Of a DNA stretch of 64,000 bases, positions 54,400 to 63,606 are shown piece after piece; positions within the stretch are counted from its first letter, which is position 1, and every line of letters starts with the position of its first letter. The position numbers were made by a program, and so were the translations under genes. The notes under the pieces are model-generated. The model saw only the letters and a list, made by a program, of their open reading frames with translations, had not been told where the DNA came from and ran no database searches. Source of the DNA: Chitinophaga sp. YR573 (lineage in GTDB: Bacteria; Bacteroidota; Bacteroidia; Chitinophagales; Chitinophagaceae); the NCBI RefSeq assembly GCF_900110995.1, contig NZ_FOJF01000001.1, forward strand, positions 1,443,199 to 1,507,198, read 5' to 3'.

Positions 54400-54894
54400 T
54401 TAGAATAAGTGCTGTATAACGCGAACGGTTACATGTAACTGACCGGTATGCCGCATCGTATGTTCTGCTGCATGAAAAAGCAGCCCTATCAGGGTTGTTG
54501 GCAGTTGTTTACGGCCTACTGTTCTTGCAGCTGTCAGATTACTTTCGTCAATATTTTTTAGTTGATCAACAAATGTCTGCAGTCTTGTATCAAATGCAGT
54601 TAACAATGAGATCAGATCTCCGGCAGGTTTTCCTTCTGCAGATAAATATGCCAGCTGTGCTTCAGATAAAGCCTGCCCGGCAGCATACGTATACATGCGG
54701 TCCAGTACACCGGTAATATGTTGCAGGTGAAAACCTACAGCAGCTACACCAGCAGGTTGCTGCCACAGCAATTCATCAGGAAAGCCTGAGACTAATGCAT
54801 GTATTTCTTCCTGTGCCTGTAATAAAGCATGTGCAACTGGTTGTAATAAAGCGGGGACATCAGCAACGGGGCCCCGCATCCATACTTCTGGCAT
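54400..54894 (-). CDS. DinB/DfsB superfamily protein (second)
   Basis: A 164-residue four-helix bundle with the histidine motifs GFHLQHITGVLDRMYTYAAGQ and LLFHAAEHTMRHTGQL, the DinB-like metal site. Unlike the plus-strand copy at 52697, this one has more Ala/Leu and different His spacing (HxxH versus a single His). It converges on dinB with a gap of only 3 bases and is followed 2 bases upstream by the sialidase-like gene on the same strand, so it is likely the last gene of that transcript. Confidence 0.88.
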   Translation of the reverse strand: MPEVWMRGPVADVPALLQPVAHALLQAQEEIHALVSGFPDELLWQQPAGVAAVGFHLQHITGVLDRMYTYAAGQALSEAQLAYLSAEGKPAGDLISLLTAFDTRLQTFVDQLKNIDESNLTAARTVGRKQLPTTLIGLLFHAAEHTMRHTGQLHVTVRVIQHLF

Positions 54895-54896
54895 AT

Positions 54897-55928
54897 TTAC
54901 ATCTTTTTTAATTTCAACACTACGTGTTTAATATTCTGCCTGTTATAAGTATAAGTAATATGCAGCAGTCCGTCTTTTGTCTGTATAACGGCCGGATAAC
55001 TGAACTCCCCTTTAGGTTGTTTTTCCAGTTCATATACATCATGCCAGTTCTCTCCGTCTTTAGAAACAGCTACACGTAATTCATTACGTCCATCAGACCA
55101 GTCGGCTCCCATTTTCGCAGGGTTATAAATTAATACCTGCAACCCGCTTTTGGTAGTAACAGCATCAATCCCTGAATTAGGATTCATGATAGTCTGCCTG
55201 GTTAATGGAGACCAGGTTTCCCCGTTATCATCAGAGAATGTCTGTACAATTACGTTCTGCCGGCTCCTGCACAACAGTTGCAGGCGACCACCCGGATGGA
55301 ACAATGCAGAAGGCTGGATCACGCCAAAGGTATCGCAGTTAATGGGAATACTTCTCCAGTTATGTCCGGTACTGTCTGACAGTTCCACATGTATATGCCA
55401 TTGTTTTTCGTCTTTGCTTTCGGTACTGGAAGGATGTAAAATGGTACCATTGGCCAGCTGCACCGGCTTATTCTTGATAGGGCCTAAGATCCCTTCGGGT
55501 AATTTCTCTTCTTTAGACCAGGTACGGCCTTTGTCGGTACTGTATTTCATCAGTCCCCACCATTCTCTGGGATTGGGGCCTACTTTATAGAACAGTAGCA
55601 GTTTATGCGCCCTGGTGGTAATCAGTACCGGGTTCCAGGCAGCATAGCGGGTTTTCTCATCTACTATCCCTGTAGCCGCTATAACCGGGGCAGACCATTT
55701 CCCTTTTGCAAACACAGAAGTATAGATACATACATCCGGGGCGCTTTCACGGCTGCCCCCAAACCAGGAGGCCAGCAGTTGCCCGCCGGGCAGTTCTGTA
55801 ATAGTAGACGCATGTGCCGCGGGTACAGGCGGGTGCTGCATCAGAAATTCCTCTTTTACCAGATCAACTTGTGCGTAGGAGACCAGGGAACTCCCTACCA
55901 GCATGCATGACAATAATACGTTCTTCAT
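54897..55928 (-). CDS. Sialidase-like BNR/Asp-box protein
   Basis: About 343 residues from the ATG at 55928. It has a signal peptide (KNVLLSCMLVGSSLVSYA) and the six-bladed BNR_2 propeller opening HPPVPAAHASTITELPGGQLLASWFGGSRESAPDV. Three Asp-boxes are visible: STDKGRTW, SDDNGETW and SKDGENW. Sialidases and related glycosidases share this fold; the exact sugar is unknown. It is the only enzyme of the minus-strand PUL-like locus, separated from the susD gene by a 23-bp hairpin. It abuts the DinB-fold gene downstream. Confidence 0.85.
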   Translation of the reverse strand: MKNVLLSCMLVGSSLVSYAQVDLVKEEFLMQHPPVPAAHASTITELPGGQLLASWFGGSRESAPDVCIYTSVFAKGKWSAPVIAATGIVDEKTRYAAWNPVLITTRAHKLLLFYKVGPNPREWWGLMKYSTDKGRTWSKEEKLPEGILGPIKNKPVQLANGTILHPSSTESKDEKQWHIHVELSDSTGHNWRSIPINCDTFGVIQPSALFHPGGRLQLLCRSRQNVIVQTFSDDNGETWSPLTRQTIMNPNSGIDAVTTKSGLQVLIYNPAKMGADWSDGRNELRVAVSKDGENWHDVYELEKQPKGEFSYPAVIQTKDGLLHITYTYNRQNIKHVVLKLKKM

Positions 55929-55941
55929 AATCAATAAATAG

Positions 55942-55992
55942 ACAAGGCCACAAAGATAACAATGTCTTGCATTGTTATCTTTGTGGCCTTGT
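55942..55992 (-). terminator. 23-bp hairpin between susD and the sialidase-like gene
   Basis: Arms 55942-55964 and 55970-55992 are perfect reverse complements with a TCTTG loop. No T-run follows on the minus strand, so it may act as a transcript-stability or partial termination signal that lowers enzyme expression relative to the SusCD pair. Confidence 0.75.
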
Positions 55993-56038
55993 TCCCATCT
56001 AAATTATAAATCCTGCCTTATAGCCTTTAATCACCTTA

Positions 56039-57700
56039 TCAAGGCTGTGGTACGTCCCAGAATATTTTAGCGTCACGGGTATCTTTTGCCTGAACATCTT
56101 TATAACTGGTGTTATAAGCAGTTTCGCTAAGAGGATACCTGAAACGGGTTGGAGCATTTTCAAACCCTGCCAATGTAGAAACAAACACTCTCGGGAATTT
56201 TGGATAATCCGTTCTTCTTGTCTCAGACCATGCCTGAGTAGCCTGCAGGATATTAAAGTGGAGCCACTTCTGTACCCATATCTTCTCCAGTTTCTCCTGG
56301 GAAGTGCCGGTGTAAGCAATCGTTGGCTGAGCCATAAAAGCATCAACCGTCGCGGTAGAAGGTTGATTCAATGCCTCATATTTATTTGAATTCGTAGAGT
56401 ATAAATAGTACATGAATGCAATTGCCTGACGAACACCTAATTCATAGTACTGAGCAGCGGTTAATGATCCTGGTCCGGTAATACCCCAGCGTTCTACTGC
56501 TTCTGCTTTCAGGAAGTTTACTTCAGCAGCACTCATCATGATACCCGGTAACTTAGAGTTAAAACGGAAGGTAGTAGAATCATAGGTAGAAAAATAGGAT
56601 AAACTGTCTAACTGGGTAGAACTACCCCAATCACCTGGCATAGCCCTGTATGTTTTATTTGGAACAAAAACATTGTTTATTATTCTTCCATATTTATCAA
56701 ACATTAAAGGTATCCTTGGATCATTTGCAGGTGCCATTGCAACATTCAGCATATAATCAGGTGCTGCCATTGGTGTCTGCAAATCATTGAATGCGCTAGA
56801 CAGGTTATCTGTATATACAGTAGGCTGCATAATCATTACATCGGTATTAGTTGGACTGTAATTATCTCCAACGTTATTACCATCTATCAGCGGATACTGG
56901 AGTGGAGTAGCAAACATCTCCTGTACAGCAGATTTTGCAGTGGCTTCATCCACAAATGAGGTACGCATCAGTAAACGTAATCTCAGTGAATTAGCATATC
57001 TCCGCCATTTATCAAGACTGCCATGCAAAGCAAAATCCTGCACAGAGAAAGAAGCTGCAGCATTTGTATTCAGGGAAGTACCTGCAAAGTAGTCCGCACA
57101 ATCCTTCAGGCCATTTATGATAGTATCATACAATGCTTTCTGGTCCTGGAATGCTGCATTAGAGATAGTATTGGAAACGTCCAGAGATCCTGCTTCAGTA
57201 TAAGGAATGTCTCCAAACAAATCTATCATCTGTGAAGTCTGGTCCAGCAGCAACGTTTTCGCAGCTACTGTAAATACCTGCACATTTAAACGGGAGTCTA
57301 TAGGCGTTTCCATATATAAACGCATAATAGTGCGGTACTCTGCCATAGGGCCAGAACCGGAGTTTACATCTCCCTGGTTATTGGTAAAGTTATTCGGAAC
57401 GTAGTAGTCATTCCAGCGCTGTCCCTGGTAACTCAGGTTACCCTGATATACCTTAATATCATTAACAGGAGTACTCACCCCACTGTAAACTCCTGTATGT
57501 ACAAAAGCTATTGTACGTATATCCCAGTACTGTGGACGCACCCTGTTATTATCCATCATACCGGAAAATAACTTCTCGATAGAAGGATTGGTGGTTTTGT
57601 CAGGGTCGTTATATTTATCTGCCAGTTGGCTTTTTGAACACCCGGCCAGAGCAACTGCCAGCATCATAAAGCAACTTATATTTCTTAATGTCTTTTTCAT
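56039..57700 (-). CDS. SusD/RagB family nutrient-binding lipoprotein
   Basis: A 553-residue outer-membrane lipoprotein (CFMMLAVALAGCSKS, Cys21). The start of the mature domain, KLFSGMMDNNRVRPQYWDI, and the ending AKIFWDVPQP fit the SusD-like_2 branch. It forms the lid over the SusC channel and binds the substrate at the surface. It follows susC by 32 bases on the same strand. Confidence 0.93.
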   Translation of the reverse strand: MKKTLRNISCFMMLAVALAGCSKSQLADKYNDPDKTTNPSIEKLFSGMMDNNRVRPQYWDIRTIAFVHTGVYSGVSTPVNDIKVYQGNLSYQGQRWNDYYVPNNFTNNQGDVNSGSGPMAEYRTIMRLYMETPIDSRLNVQVFTVAAKTLLLDQTSQMIDLFGDIPYTEAGSLDVSNTISNAAFQDQKALYDTIINGLKDCADYFAGTSLNTNAAASFSVQDFALHGSLDKWRRYANSLRLRLLMRTSFVDEATAKSAVQEMFATPLQYPLIDGNNVGDNYSPTNTDVMIMQPTVYTDNLSSAFNDLQTPMAAPDYMLNVAMAPANDPRIPLMFDKYGRIINNVFVPNKTYRAMPGDWGSSTQLDSLSYFSTYDSTTFRFNSKLPGIMMSAAEVNFLKAEAVERWGITGPGSLTAAQYYELGVRQAIAFMYYLYSTNSNKYEALNQPSTATVDAFMAQPTIAYTGTSQEKLEKIWVQKWLHFNILQATQAWSETRRTDYPKFPRVFVSTLAGFENAPTRFRYPLSETAYNTSYKDVQAKDTRDAKIFWDVPQP

Positions 57701-57732
57701 AAATAACTGTTTGTGCCGATCAATTTTAAAAA

Positions 57733-60700
57733 TTAGAAACTTGCATTCACACTAAAACCAAAGCTACGTGTAGCGCCGGATGAACCTTGGTCAATACCCT
57801 GTTTGAACCAGCTGCCACCCAAAGGAGCTTCCGGATCAAGGTTCTTCATTGTTCTGTAAACATACAGCAGGTTCCTTCCGATCAGAGAAACACGAAGGTT
57901 CTGGAAATGCAGTTTGTTGGCAAATGTTTTAGAAACATTGTAGCCCAACACAAGTTCTCTCAGTTTTATATAATTGTTCTTGTAAAGGAAAGCGGTCGGA
58001 TCACCATTATCACTTGCGTCATAAGTGTTCAGATAGTATTCAGCAGCCTGAATGATCTTGTCATTCTTGGTACCATCTGATTTCACACCATCAGCAATTA
58101 CACCATCATGATATACTGGTCCGTTTGGAGAAGGACTGTTATGACTTGGGAGTCTTACAGAAGTTCCACTCGCATCTACATAATAAGGCAGACCACCGTT
58201 AGCTTCGTCTCTGTACTTCATTGTGCTCGTGTACATACCTGCACTTGTTGCATATTTCTGTGGAGGAGAAACGATCATACCACCAAAACGGTAATCCAGC
58301 ATGAAATCTATAAACAGGTTCCTGTAAGAAACAGTATTGGAGAACCCGCCGACAACCTTAGGCAATATATTACCTGCTTTGATATACTTGCTCTTATCTA
58401 CCTGCCTTACACCATCAGAGCTGATTATATCGTTTCCTTTAGCATCCTGCAGATGAGGATAGATATAAATGTTACCGATAGGCTGGCCTTTTTCAGCTAC
58501 AACCATTGCTGATTGAGAATCGAAACCGGCAAACAGGATACGGTTTACTCCTGGTGCCAGTTCTTCTACAGAAGAAGTATTCATAGCAAAGTTCAGACGT
58601 GTATTCCATTTAACTTTACGGGATACCGGGGTAGCAGTGAAAGCAACCTCAAGCCCCTTACTATGTAAACGGCCCACGTTCGTGATCCTGGTATTTGCAC
58701 CGTTACTTGCGGCAACATCCAAACGCATTAACAGGTCAGTTACGACGCTGTTATAATAAGAAACATCCACTCCAATTGCACTGTTAAACATCTTTGTTTC
58801 AAATCCAAACTCGGTTTCTGTCTTTCTTTCAGATTTCAGATTTTCATTACCATAACCACTCTGTGAAATCAGTACAGGTACAGAACCTGTAGTAGTTGGC
58901 AGAGGTCTTTGTGTATAAGTTACGTTAGACTCGAATGGAGGAGGAGCATTACCCACCAAACCATAAGAAGCACGCACCTTACCATAGTTAATGAACCTTG
59001 GCAGATGGAAAGCTTCTGTAAATACAAAGCTCGCATTCGCTGAAGGGTAGAAATAACCATTGTTAGCAGGAGGTAATGTAGAAGAATACTCCTGACGGGC
59101 AGTTGCTTCAAGGAATAAGAAATCCTTGTAGCCTAAGTTCATAATACCCAGGTAAGCATATTTCAACAAACCACTACGTTTTTCAGAGGTTGTTTGTGTT
59201 TGGTAAGAGTTATTGATACTGAACCAGTTTGCAGTAACCAAACCACCAGTAGTACTTGAAGACTGATCACTGAAGTTTTCTTTACGTCCCTGGTAACCAC
59301 CACTAACAGAGTAAGTAAAGTTTTTAACAGGATCACTCGCATAAGTTAATAATATATCACCATATACAATGCTGTAACGTCCTTTCACAACACCGTAACG
59401 ACCAGTACTTTGTGTAGTATTGAACGCTACAGGATATTCATTGTATTCTTTAGCTTCTGTATTCATACTGGTGAAGTCATTACCAACCCTGGTACGGAAC
59501 TTCAGACCTTTAGCAACATCAATATTAAGGGTCACACTGGACAACAAACGGTCCTGTGCTTCCGTCTCAGTATTACGTAACTGTTTCCAGAGAAAGTTAA
59601 GCAGTTCTGGTCTCACATTATAAGACAGTGCTTCATCAGGATTCAGCTGTGTATTGTTGTAAGGCACCCACTTGTACCCCTGGGAAGTTTTGTATTTATC
59701 AAATACTACCGCCATATCTTCTGCCCTGCTATAAAAACCATCGAACGCGTCAAAAATACGACCCATAACCATAGGCCTGTTTGTAATGGTTGTATTCACA
59801 TAACCACCCACAACATCCAGGCTGATCTTACTGTGTAATTTGATCGTACTGTTCAGGTTAAATGTATTACGTTTCTGGCCACCACCAATCTGTACACCTT
59901 TGTAATCACTACGGGTATAAGAGAAACGGTAATTCGCCTTCTCGTTCATATTCGAAAGGGATACATTCAAATTTGAATTGTATCCCTTCTGGAACATTTG
60001 TTTATAGTTATCAGGCTGTGGTGAATAAGGATGCATTGAGCCATCCCACCAAGGAACCATCTGACCATCCATTTTCGGGCCAAACTGGCCATAAGAACGG
60101 AAATAAGGGCGAACGGTGCCATCAGTTCCAACAGGTATCCAACCATCTGCCCTTGCACCATTTGCAACGTTACTTCCTCTGTCATAACCCGGGCCATAAA
60201 CATTCTGGTACTGGGGAGCGAAAGCAATCCTTTCCGCAGTAGCTGAGTAGTTTACGTCAACGCCAAGTCCTCTTCCTTTAACACCTTTCTTAGTAGTGAT
60301 TACAACAACCCCACTGGATGCATCTGATCCGTATAAAGCCGTTGCACTGGCTCCTTTCAATACCGTCAGATTTTCAATATCTGTAGGGTTAATATCCAGG
60401 ATACCATTACCACGAATACGGGAATCAGACCAGTAGTCGCCTGTGTTACCACCAGCACCGCCTGTCTCATTATTATTCCTGATCTGTACACCATCCACTA
60501 CATACAGTGGCTGTGTATTATAGTTCAAAGAGTTAACACCACGAATCTGAATATTCACAGCACTGGTAGCACCACCGGGAGCGGTGGTGATCTTAACACC
60601 AGCTGCCTTACCATATAAGGCAGAGGCAAAGTTGGTGTTACCAGAAGCGTTAATCTGTTCAGATGTGATAGTACTAACTGCATATCCGAGTGCTTTTTGC

Positions 60701-61353
60701 TCTCTTTTAATACCCAGCGCCGTTACAACGATCTCATTCATCATCTTCTCATTCGGCTGCATGGTAACATTCAATGTAGTTTTACCGGCAACAGGAATTT
60801 CCTGTGTTTTAAAACCTACATATGATATGATCAGCACTGCATCATCAGGAACATTGATAGTGAACGCACCGTTTTCATCGGTAGTTACACCTTCAGAAGT
60901 TCCTTTGATCTTTACTGAAGCACCAATCAGTGTTTCACCCGTCTGGTCCAGCACCTTACCTGTTATTTTAACAGAGCTCAGTCTTGCACCTTTTGGCATG
61001 ATCACGATCAGGTTATTAGCCAGCTCCTGGTAAGTATACCCGGAATTGTCCAGGATCATATCCATCACCGTAGAAATCTGTGCATCTTTTACAGAAATAT
61101 CCAGTTTATTGTTACTTGGAATATTCCTGTTGCTGAACATAAAACGGTAATCGCTCTGGCTTTCTATTACAGAGAGTACCTGTTTAAATTCTGCGGAACG
61201 GAGATTTAATGTGATTTTGGTTTCAGAGGAAACATTAGCACTAACAGACAGGCTCATACAAAGAATGAACCCGAAAGTCAATTTCATAATTAGCAATGGC
61301 TTTAGGAGCCCGTAAGGGATCTTTACGCCCTTAGGGCGTAGGATAAAATTCAT
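57733..61353 (-). CDS. SusC/RagA family TonB-linked outer-membrane protein with STN domain
   Basis: A 1206-residue protein. Domain order: a short extension (NFILRPKGVKIPYGLLKPLLI), a signal peptide (TFGFILCMSLSVSA), STN (about 45-120, RSAEFKQVLSVIESQSDYRFMFSNRNI), CarboxypepD_reg (about 130-200, GKVLDQTGETLIGASVKIKG), plug (DIENLTVLKGASATALYGSDASSGVVVITTKKG) and a barrel ending in FGFSVNASF. An alternative start at 61287 gives just the signal peptide. The codons 5-10 lie in a small palindrome (TACGCCC-TTA-GGGCGTA on the plus strand at 61324-61340). The STN domain indicates signalling to the FecR protein encoded by the next gene upstream. Confidence 0.94.
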   Translation of the reverse strand: MNFILRPKGVKIPYGLLKPLLIMKLTFGFILCMSLSVSANVSSETKITLNLRSAEFKQVLSVIESQSDYRFMFSNRNIPSNNKLDISVKDAQISTVMDMILDNSGYTYQELANNLIVIMPKGARLSSVKITGKVLDQTGETLIGASVKIKGTSEGVTTDENGAFTINVPDDAVLIISYVGFKTQEIPVAGKTTLNVTMQPNEKMMNEIVVTALGIKREQKALGYAVSTITSEQINASGNTNFASALYGKAAGVKITTAPGGATSAVNIQIRGVNSLNYNTQPLYVVDGVQIRNNNETGGAGGNTGDYWSDSRIRGNGILDINPTDIENLTVLKGASATALYGSDASSGVVVITTKKGVKGRGLGVDVNYSATAERIAFAPQYQNVYGPGYDRGSNVANGARADGWIPVGTDGTVRPYFRSYGQFGPKMDGQMVPWWDGSMHPYSPQPDNYKQMFQKGYNSNLNVSLSNMNEKANYRFSYTRSDYKGVQIGGGQKRNTFNLNSTIKLHSKISLDVVGGYVNTTITNRPMVMGRIFDAFDGFYSRAEDMAVVFDKYKTSQGYKWVPYNNTQLNPDEALSYNVRPELLNFLWKQLRNTETEAQDRLLSSVTLNIDVAKGLKFRTRVGNDFTSMNTEAKEYNEYPVAFNTTQSTGRYGVVKGRYSIVYGDILLTYASDPVKNFTYSVSGGYQGRKENFSDQSSSTTGGLVTANWFSINNSYQTQTTSEKRSGLLKYAYLGIMNLGYKDFLFLEATARQEYSSTLPPANNGYFYPSANASFVFTEAFHLPRFINYGKVRASYGLVGNAPPPFESNVTYTQRPLPTTTGSVPVLISQSGYGNENLKSERKTETEFGFETKMFNSAIGVDVSYYNSVVTDLLMRLDVAASNGANTRITNVGRLHSKGLEVAFTATPVSRKVKWNTRLNFAMNTSSVEELAPGVNRILFAGFDSQSAMVVAEKGQPIGNIYIYPHLQDAKGNDIISSDGVRQVDKSKYIKAGNILPKVVGGFSNTVSYRNLFIDFMLDYRFGGMIVSPPQKYATSAGMYTSTMKYRDEANGGLPYYVDASGTSVRLPSHNSPSPNGPVYHDGVIADGVKSDGTKNDKIIQAAEYYLNTYDASDNGDPTAFLYKNNYIKLRELVLGYNVSKTFANKLHFQNLRVSLIGRNLLYVYRTMKNLDPEAPLGGSWFKQGIDQGSSGATRSFGFSVNASF

Positions 61354-61612
61354 AACTTAGATGTTAAAGGTGATTAAACTATTTCTGGTATAAGGCATCT
61401 TTTCTCGGTGATTATTACGGTAACCCCCGTGCTGTCAGTAGTCGCATTTTTCTCCCATAGACAAAATTTTAAACGTTAATACTTTGTTTCTGGTGAAATG
61501 AATAGGCGAATACATAGGAATACATAGGCATCGTCATAGGATCTTCATCTCACCTTTCACGATTGAATTATGAAAGGATATTTTTTACTGATTAATTACG
61601 TTCTCTTCCGTC
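61354..61612 (-). other. fecR-susC leader region
   Basis: A 259-base AT-rich gap that must hold the susC leader and perhaps its promoter. It contains a direct repeat AATACATAGG at 61509-61518 and 61519-61528. No hairpin with a T-run and no ORF was seen. Confidence 0.5.
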
Positions 61613-62668
61613 TTAGTATATAACTATCGTCGAATCTTCTATTCTGTAATTGAAATTCTCGGTCATGTGCAGCGCATGTAATGCTTCTGCAATGGTTTCG
61701 CCCTCCAGGATACCTGTAAATCTTAACTGCCTGGAACCTGTTTTACTGAAGCGAATGCTGATATTGTACCACCGTTCCATCCTCTTTGCCAGACTCTCAA
61801 AATCTTCGTCCTGGAACACCAGTTTGTTTTGCAGCCACGATGTTTCCATGATCATCGTATCACGCTGCTGGAAATAAGTCAGGGTAGTTAATGCCGGATA
61901 TATATTTTTAACTGCAACCGATCTGGTTTTGGTTGAATCATGACTCGCAGCATTATGAATAACTAACTTTTGGGATGGCTTCAGCAAAATCCTTTCAGAA
62001 GGATTGCTTGGTACTGTCACCTCTATGGATCCCCTTAGCAGCGTAGCTTCTGTAGACGCTTCATCAGGATATGATTTTATATTAAATGCTGTCCCCAATA
62101 CTTTCACATTCATGTTCGCCGTATGAATAATAAACGGCTTGTTTGCATCCGAATGCACATCAAAGAATGCCTCTCCCGTTAAATATACCTCACGGCTCTT
62201 CTCCGGAAAATTAGCAGCATATTCCAGCTTACTGTCCGCATTCAATGTAACCCTGGTGCCATCCTCCATGATAAAAGTTGATTTCTCTCCCTTTACTGTA
62301 GATTTGGCCACCAATGTATTTCTATGGCTATAGAAATACCCGCCTGCAGTAATCAATAGTGCCACTGTTGCCGCAACTCCTGTGATCCAGCCCAACCTTC
62401 TTATATTGCGAACCGGCTGCATAAGCGGCTTCATTTCTGAAATACCCGCTTCCTTTTCCAGCTCATTGATACGTGATTGCACATTCTCAAATAACTGCCT
62501 GCCATCAATATAATCATGATGATTCTGGGCCCAGTACATGCGGAACAGCTCATACTGTCGTGCGGAGACAGTATCCTCACTCATGATATGTTGCAGTTCC
62601 TGGTCTTCTTGCGGTGAAATATCACCTGCCAGGTCCTTAATAACAATTTCAAAAAAACGTTCGCTCAT
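61613..62668 (-). CDS. FecR family anti-sigma factor
   Basis: About 351 residues from the ATG at 62668 (MSERFFEIVIKDLAGDISPQEDQELQHIM); a frame from 62761 adds a Lys-rich leader and is rejected. The cytoplasmic N-terminus is followed by one membrane segment (LGWITGVAATVALLITAGGYF) and the FecR domain (TFIMEDGTRVTLNADSKLEYAANFPEKSREVYLTGEAFFDV), then a DUF4974-like end (QDEDFESLAKRMERWYNISI). It controls the sigma factor upstream. Confidence 0.92.
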   Translation of the reverse strand: MSERFFEIVIKDLAGDISPQEDQELQHIMSEDTVSARQYELFRMYWAQNHHDYIDGRQLFENVQSRINELEKEAGISEMKPLMQPVRNIRRLGWITGVAATVALLITAGGYFYSHRNTLVAKSTVKGEKSTFIMEDGTRVTLNADSKLEYAANFPEKSREVYLTGEAFFDVHSDANKPFIIHTANMNVKVLGTAFNIKSYPDEASTEATLLRGSIEVTVPSNPSERILLKPSQKLVIHNAASHDSTKTRSVAVKNIYPALTTLTYFQQRDTMIMETSWLQNKLVFQDEDFESLAKRMERWYNISIRFSKTGSRQLRFTGILEGETIAEALHALHMTENFNYRIEDSTIVIY

Positions 62669-62762
62669 TGTCCGATGGAATAACCCTTTGTATATAGGAC
62701 AACTTTTAAGAGGCGTTATGCGTACAAGCTTTAAAAAAAATTTTAACATATACATCGGCAAC

Positions 62763-63392
62763 CTAATTACTCATAAATATTATTAATATAAGCAATGTGG
62801 TAATTATATTGTCTGGAGCCTTGTTCCCGGCCTTTGTCAGATAGGGATCCATGGCTTTCGTCATCTTTTTCATGGCACGTAACATCTGAGTATGTACTGT
62901 GCGGTGGGAAATACCCAAAATTTCACCTACTTCCTTGTATTTCATGCCGTTCTCTTTCACCAGGCGGAAAATAATACCGCACTGTTTCGGTAAGGACGCA
63001 ATGGCCTGATCCATTTGGAAAAACAACTCCTTTTTCTCCAGTTCCATTTCCGGAGAACTGCTATTTATAAGCTGTGACCCTCCCGGATGATCGTCAATAT
63101 TGACGATTTGCATGCTGGAAAAGCGCTTATTATAGTTCAGAGCGTGGTTCTTAACTGCAATAAAAAGATATGTTTCAGGCTTCAGAACTTCCTTCATCTG
63201 TGCCCTGTCCATCCAGCATTTCACAAATACATCAGATACAATCTCCTCTGCAACTTGTTGATAATGAACGTACAGTGTGCAAAACTTGATGAGTCTGGGG
63301 TTTAATTCATGGAATAAAACCTCAAATGATTTAGAGTCGCTATCAACTGTGATGCGCTCCCATAGATCATTTATATTAACCTCTTTTTGCAT
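62763..63392 (-). CDS. ECF RNA polymerase sigma factor
   Basis: A 209-residue ECF sigma factor. Region 2 has SFEVLFHELNPRLIKFCTLYVHYQQVAEEIVSDVFVKCW, and region 4 has AIASLPKQCGIIFRLVKENGMKYKEVGEILGISHRTVHTQMLRAMKKMTKAM, the usual HTH. It is the first gene of the minus-strand locus with fecR, susC, susD and the sialidase-like gene. A short hydrophobic C-terminal tail (IITTLLILIIFMS) is odd for a sigma factor. Confidence 0.92.
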   Translation of the reverse strand: MQKEVNINDLWERITVDSDSKSFEVLFHELNPRLIKFCTLYVHYQQVAEEIVSDVFVKCWMDRAQMKEVLKPETYLFIAVKNHALNYNKRFSSMQIVNIDDHPGGSQLINSSSPEMELEKKELFFQMDQAIASLPKQCGIIFRLVKENGMKYKEVGEILGISHRTVHTQMLRAMKKMTKAMDPYLTKAGNKAPDNIITTLLILIIFMSN

Positions 63393-63529
63393 TCTAAATT
63401 TTCATTATATTTCAGAGGGCAATGTAATAAAAGTATATGTCAAATAAAAATAATAAATGTTTCTGGATTAATTATTTATAATATATATTATCTACGTTAA
63501 TCAAGGCAAAAAGGATATATAAACCGATA

Positions 63530-63586
63530 AAAAAAGGAGAAAGGACGACCTGTTGAAATTCAACAAATCGTCCTTTCTCCTTTTTT
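63530..63586 (-). terminator. Terminator of the ferritin gene
   Basis: A 19-bp stem (63530-63548 with 63568-63586, core AAGGAGAAAGGACGA) with an inner TGTTGAA/TTCAACA hairpin, ending in T-run on both sides. It closes the minus-strand ferritin gene. Confidence 0.9.
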
Positions 63587-63606
63587 ATTTCTATTTACTT
63601 TTCTAA

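Noticed and set aside
61509..61528. Tandem repeat AATACATAGG x2 as a regulatory site
   Set aside because: Only two copies in an AT-rich leader; no symmetry and no partner elsewhere in the window.
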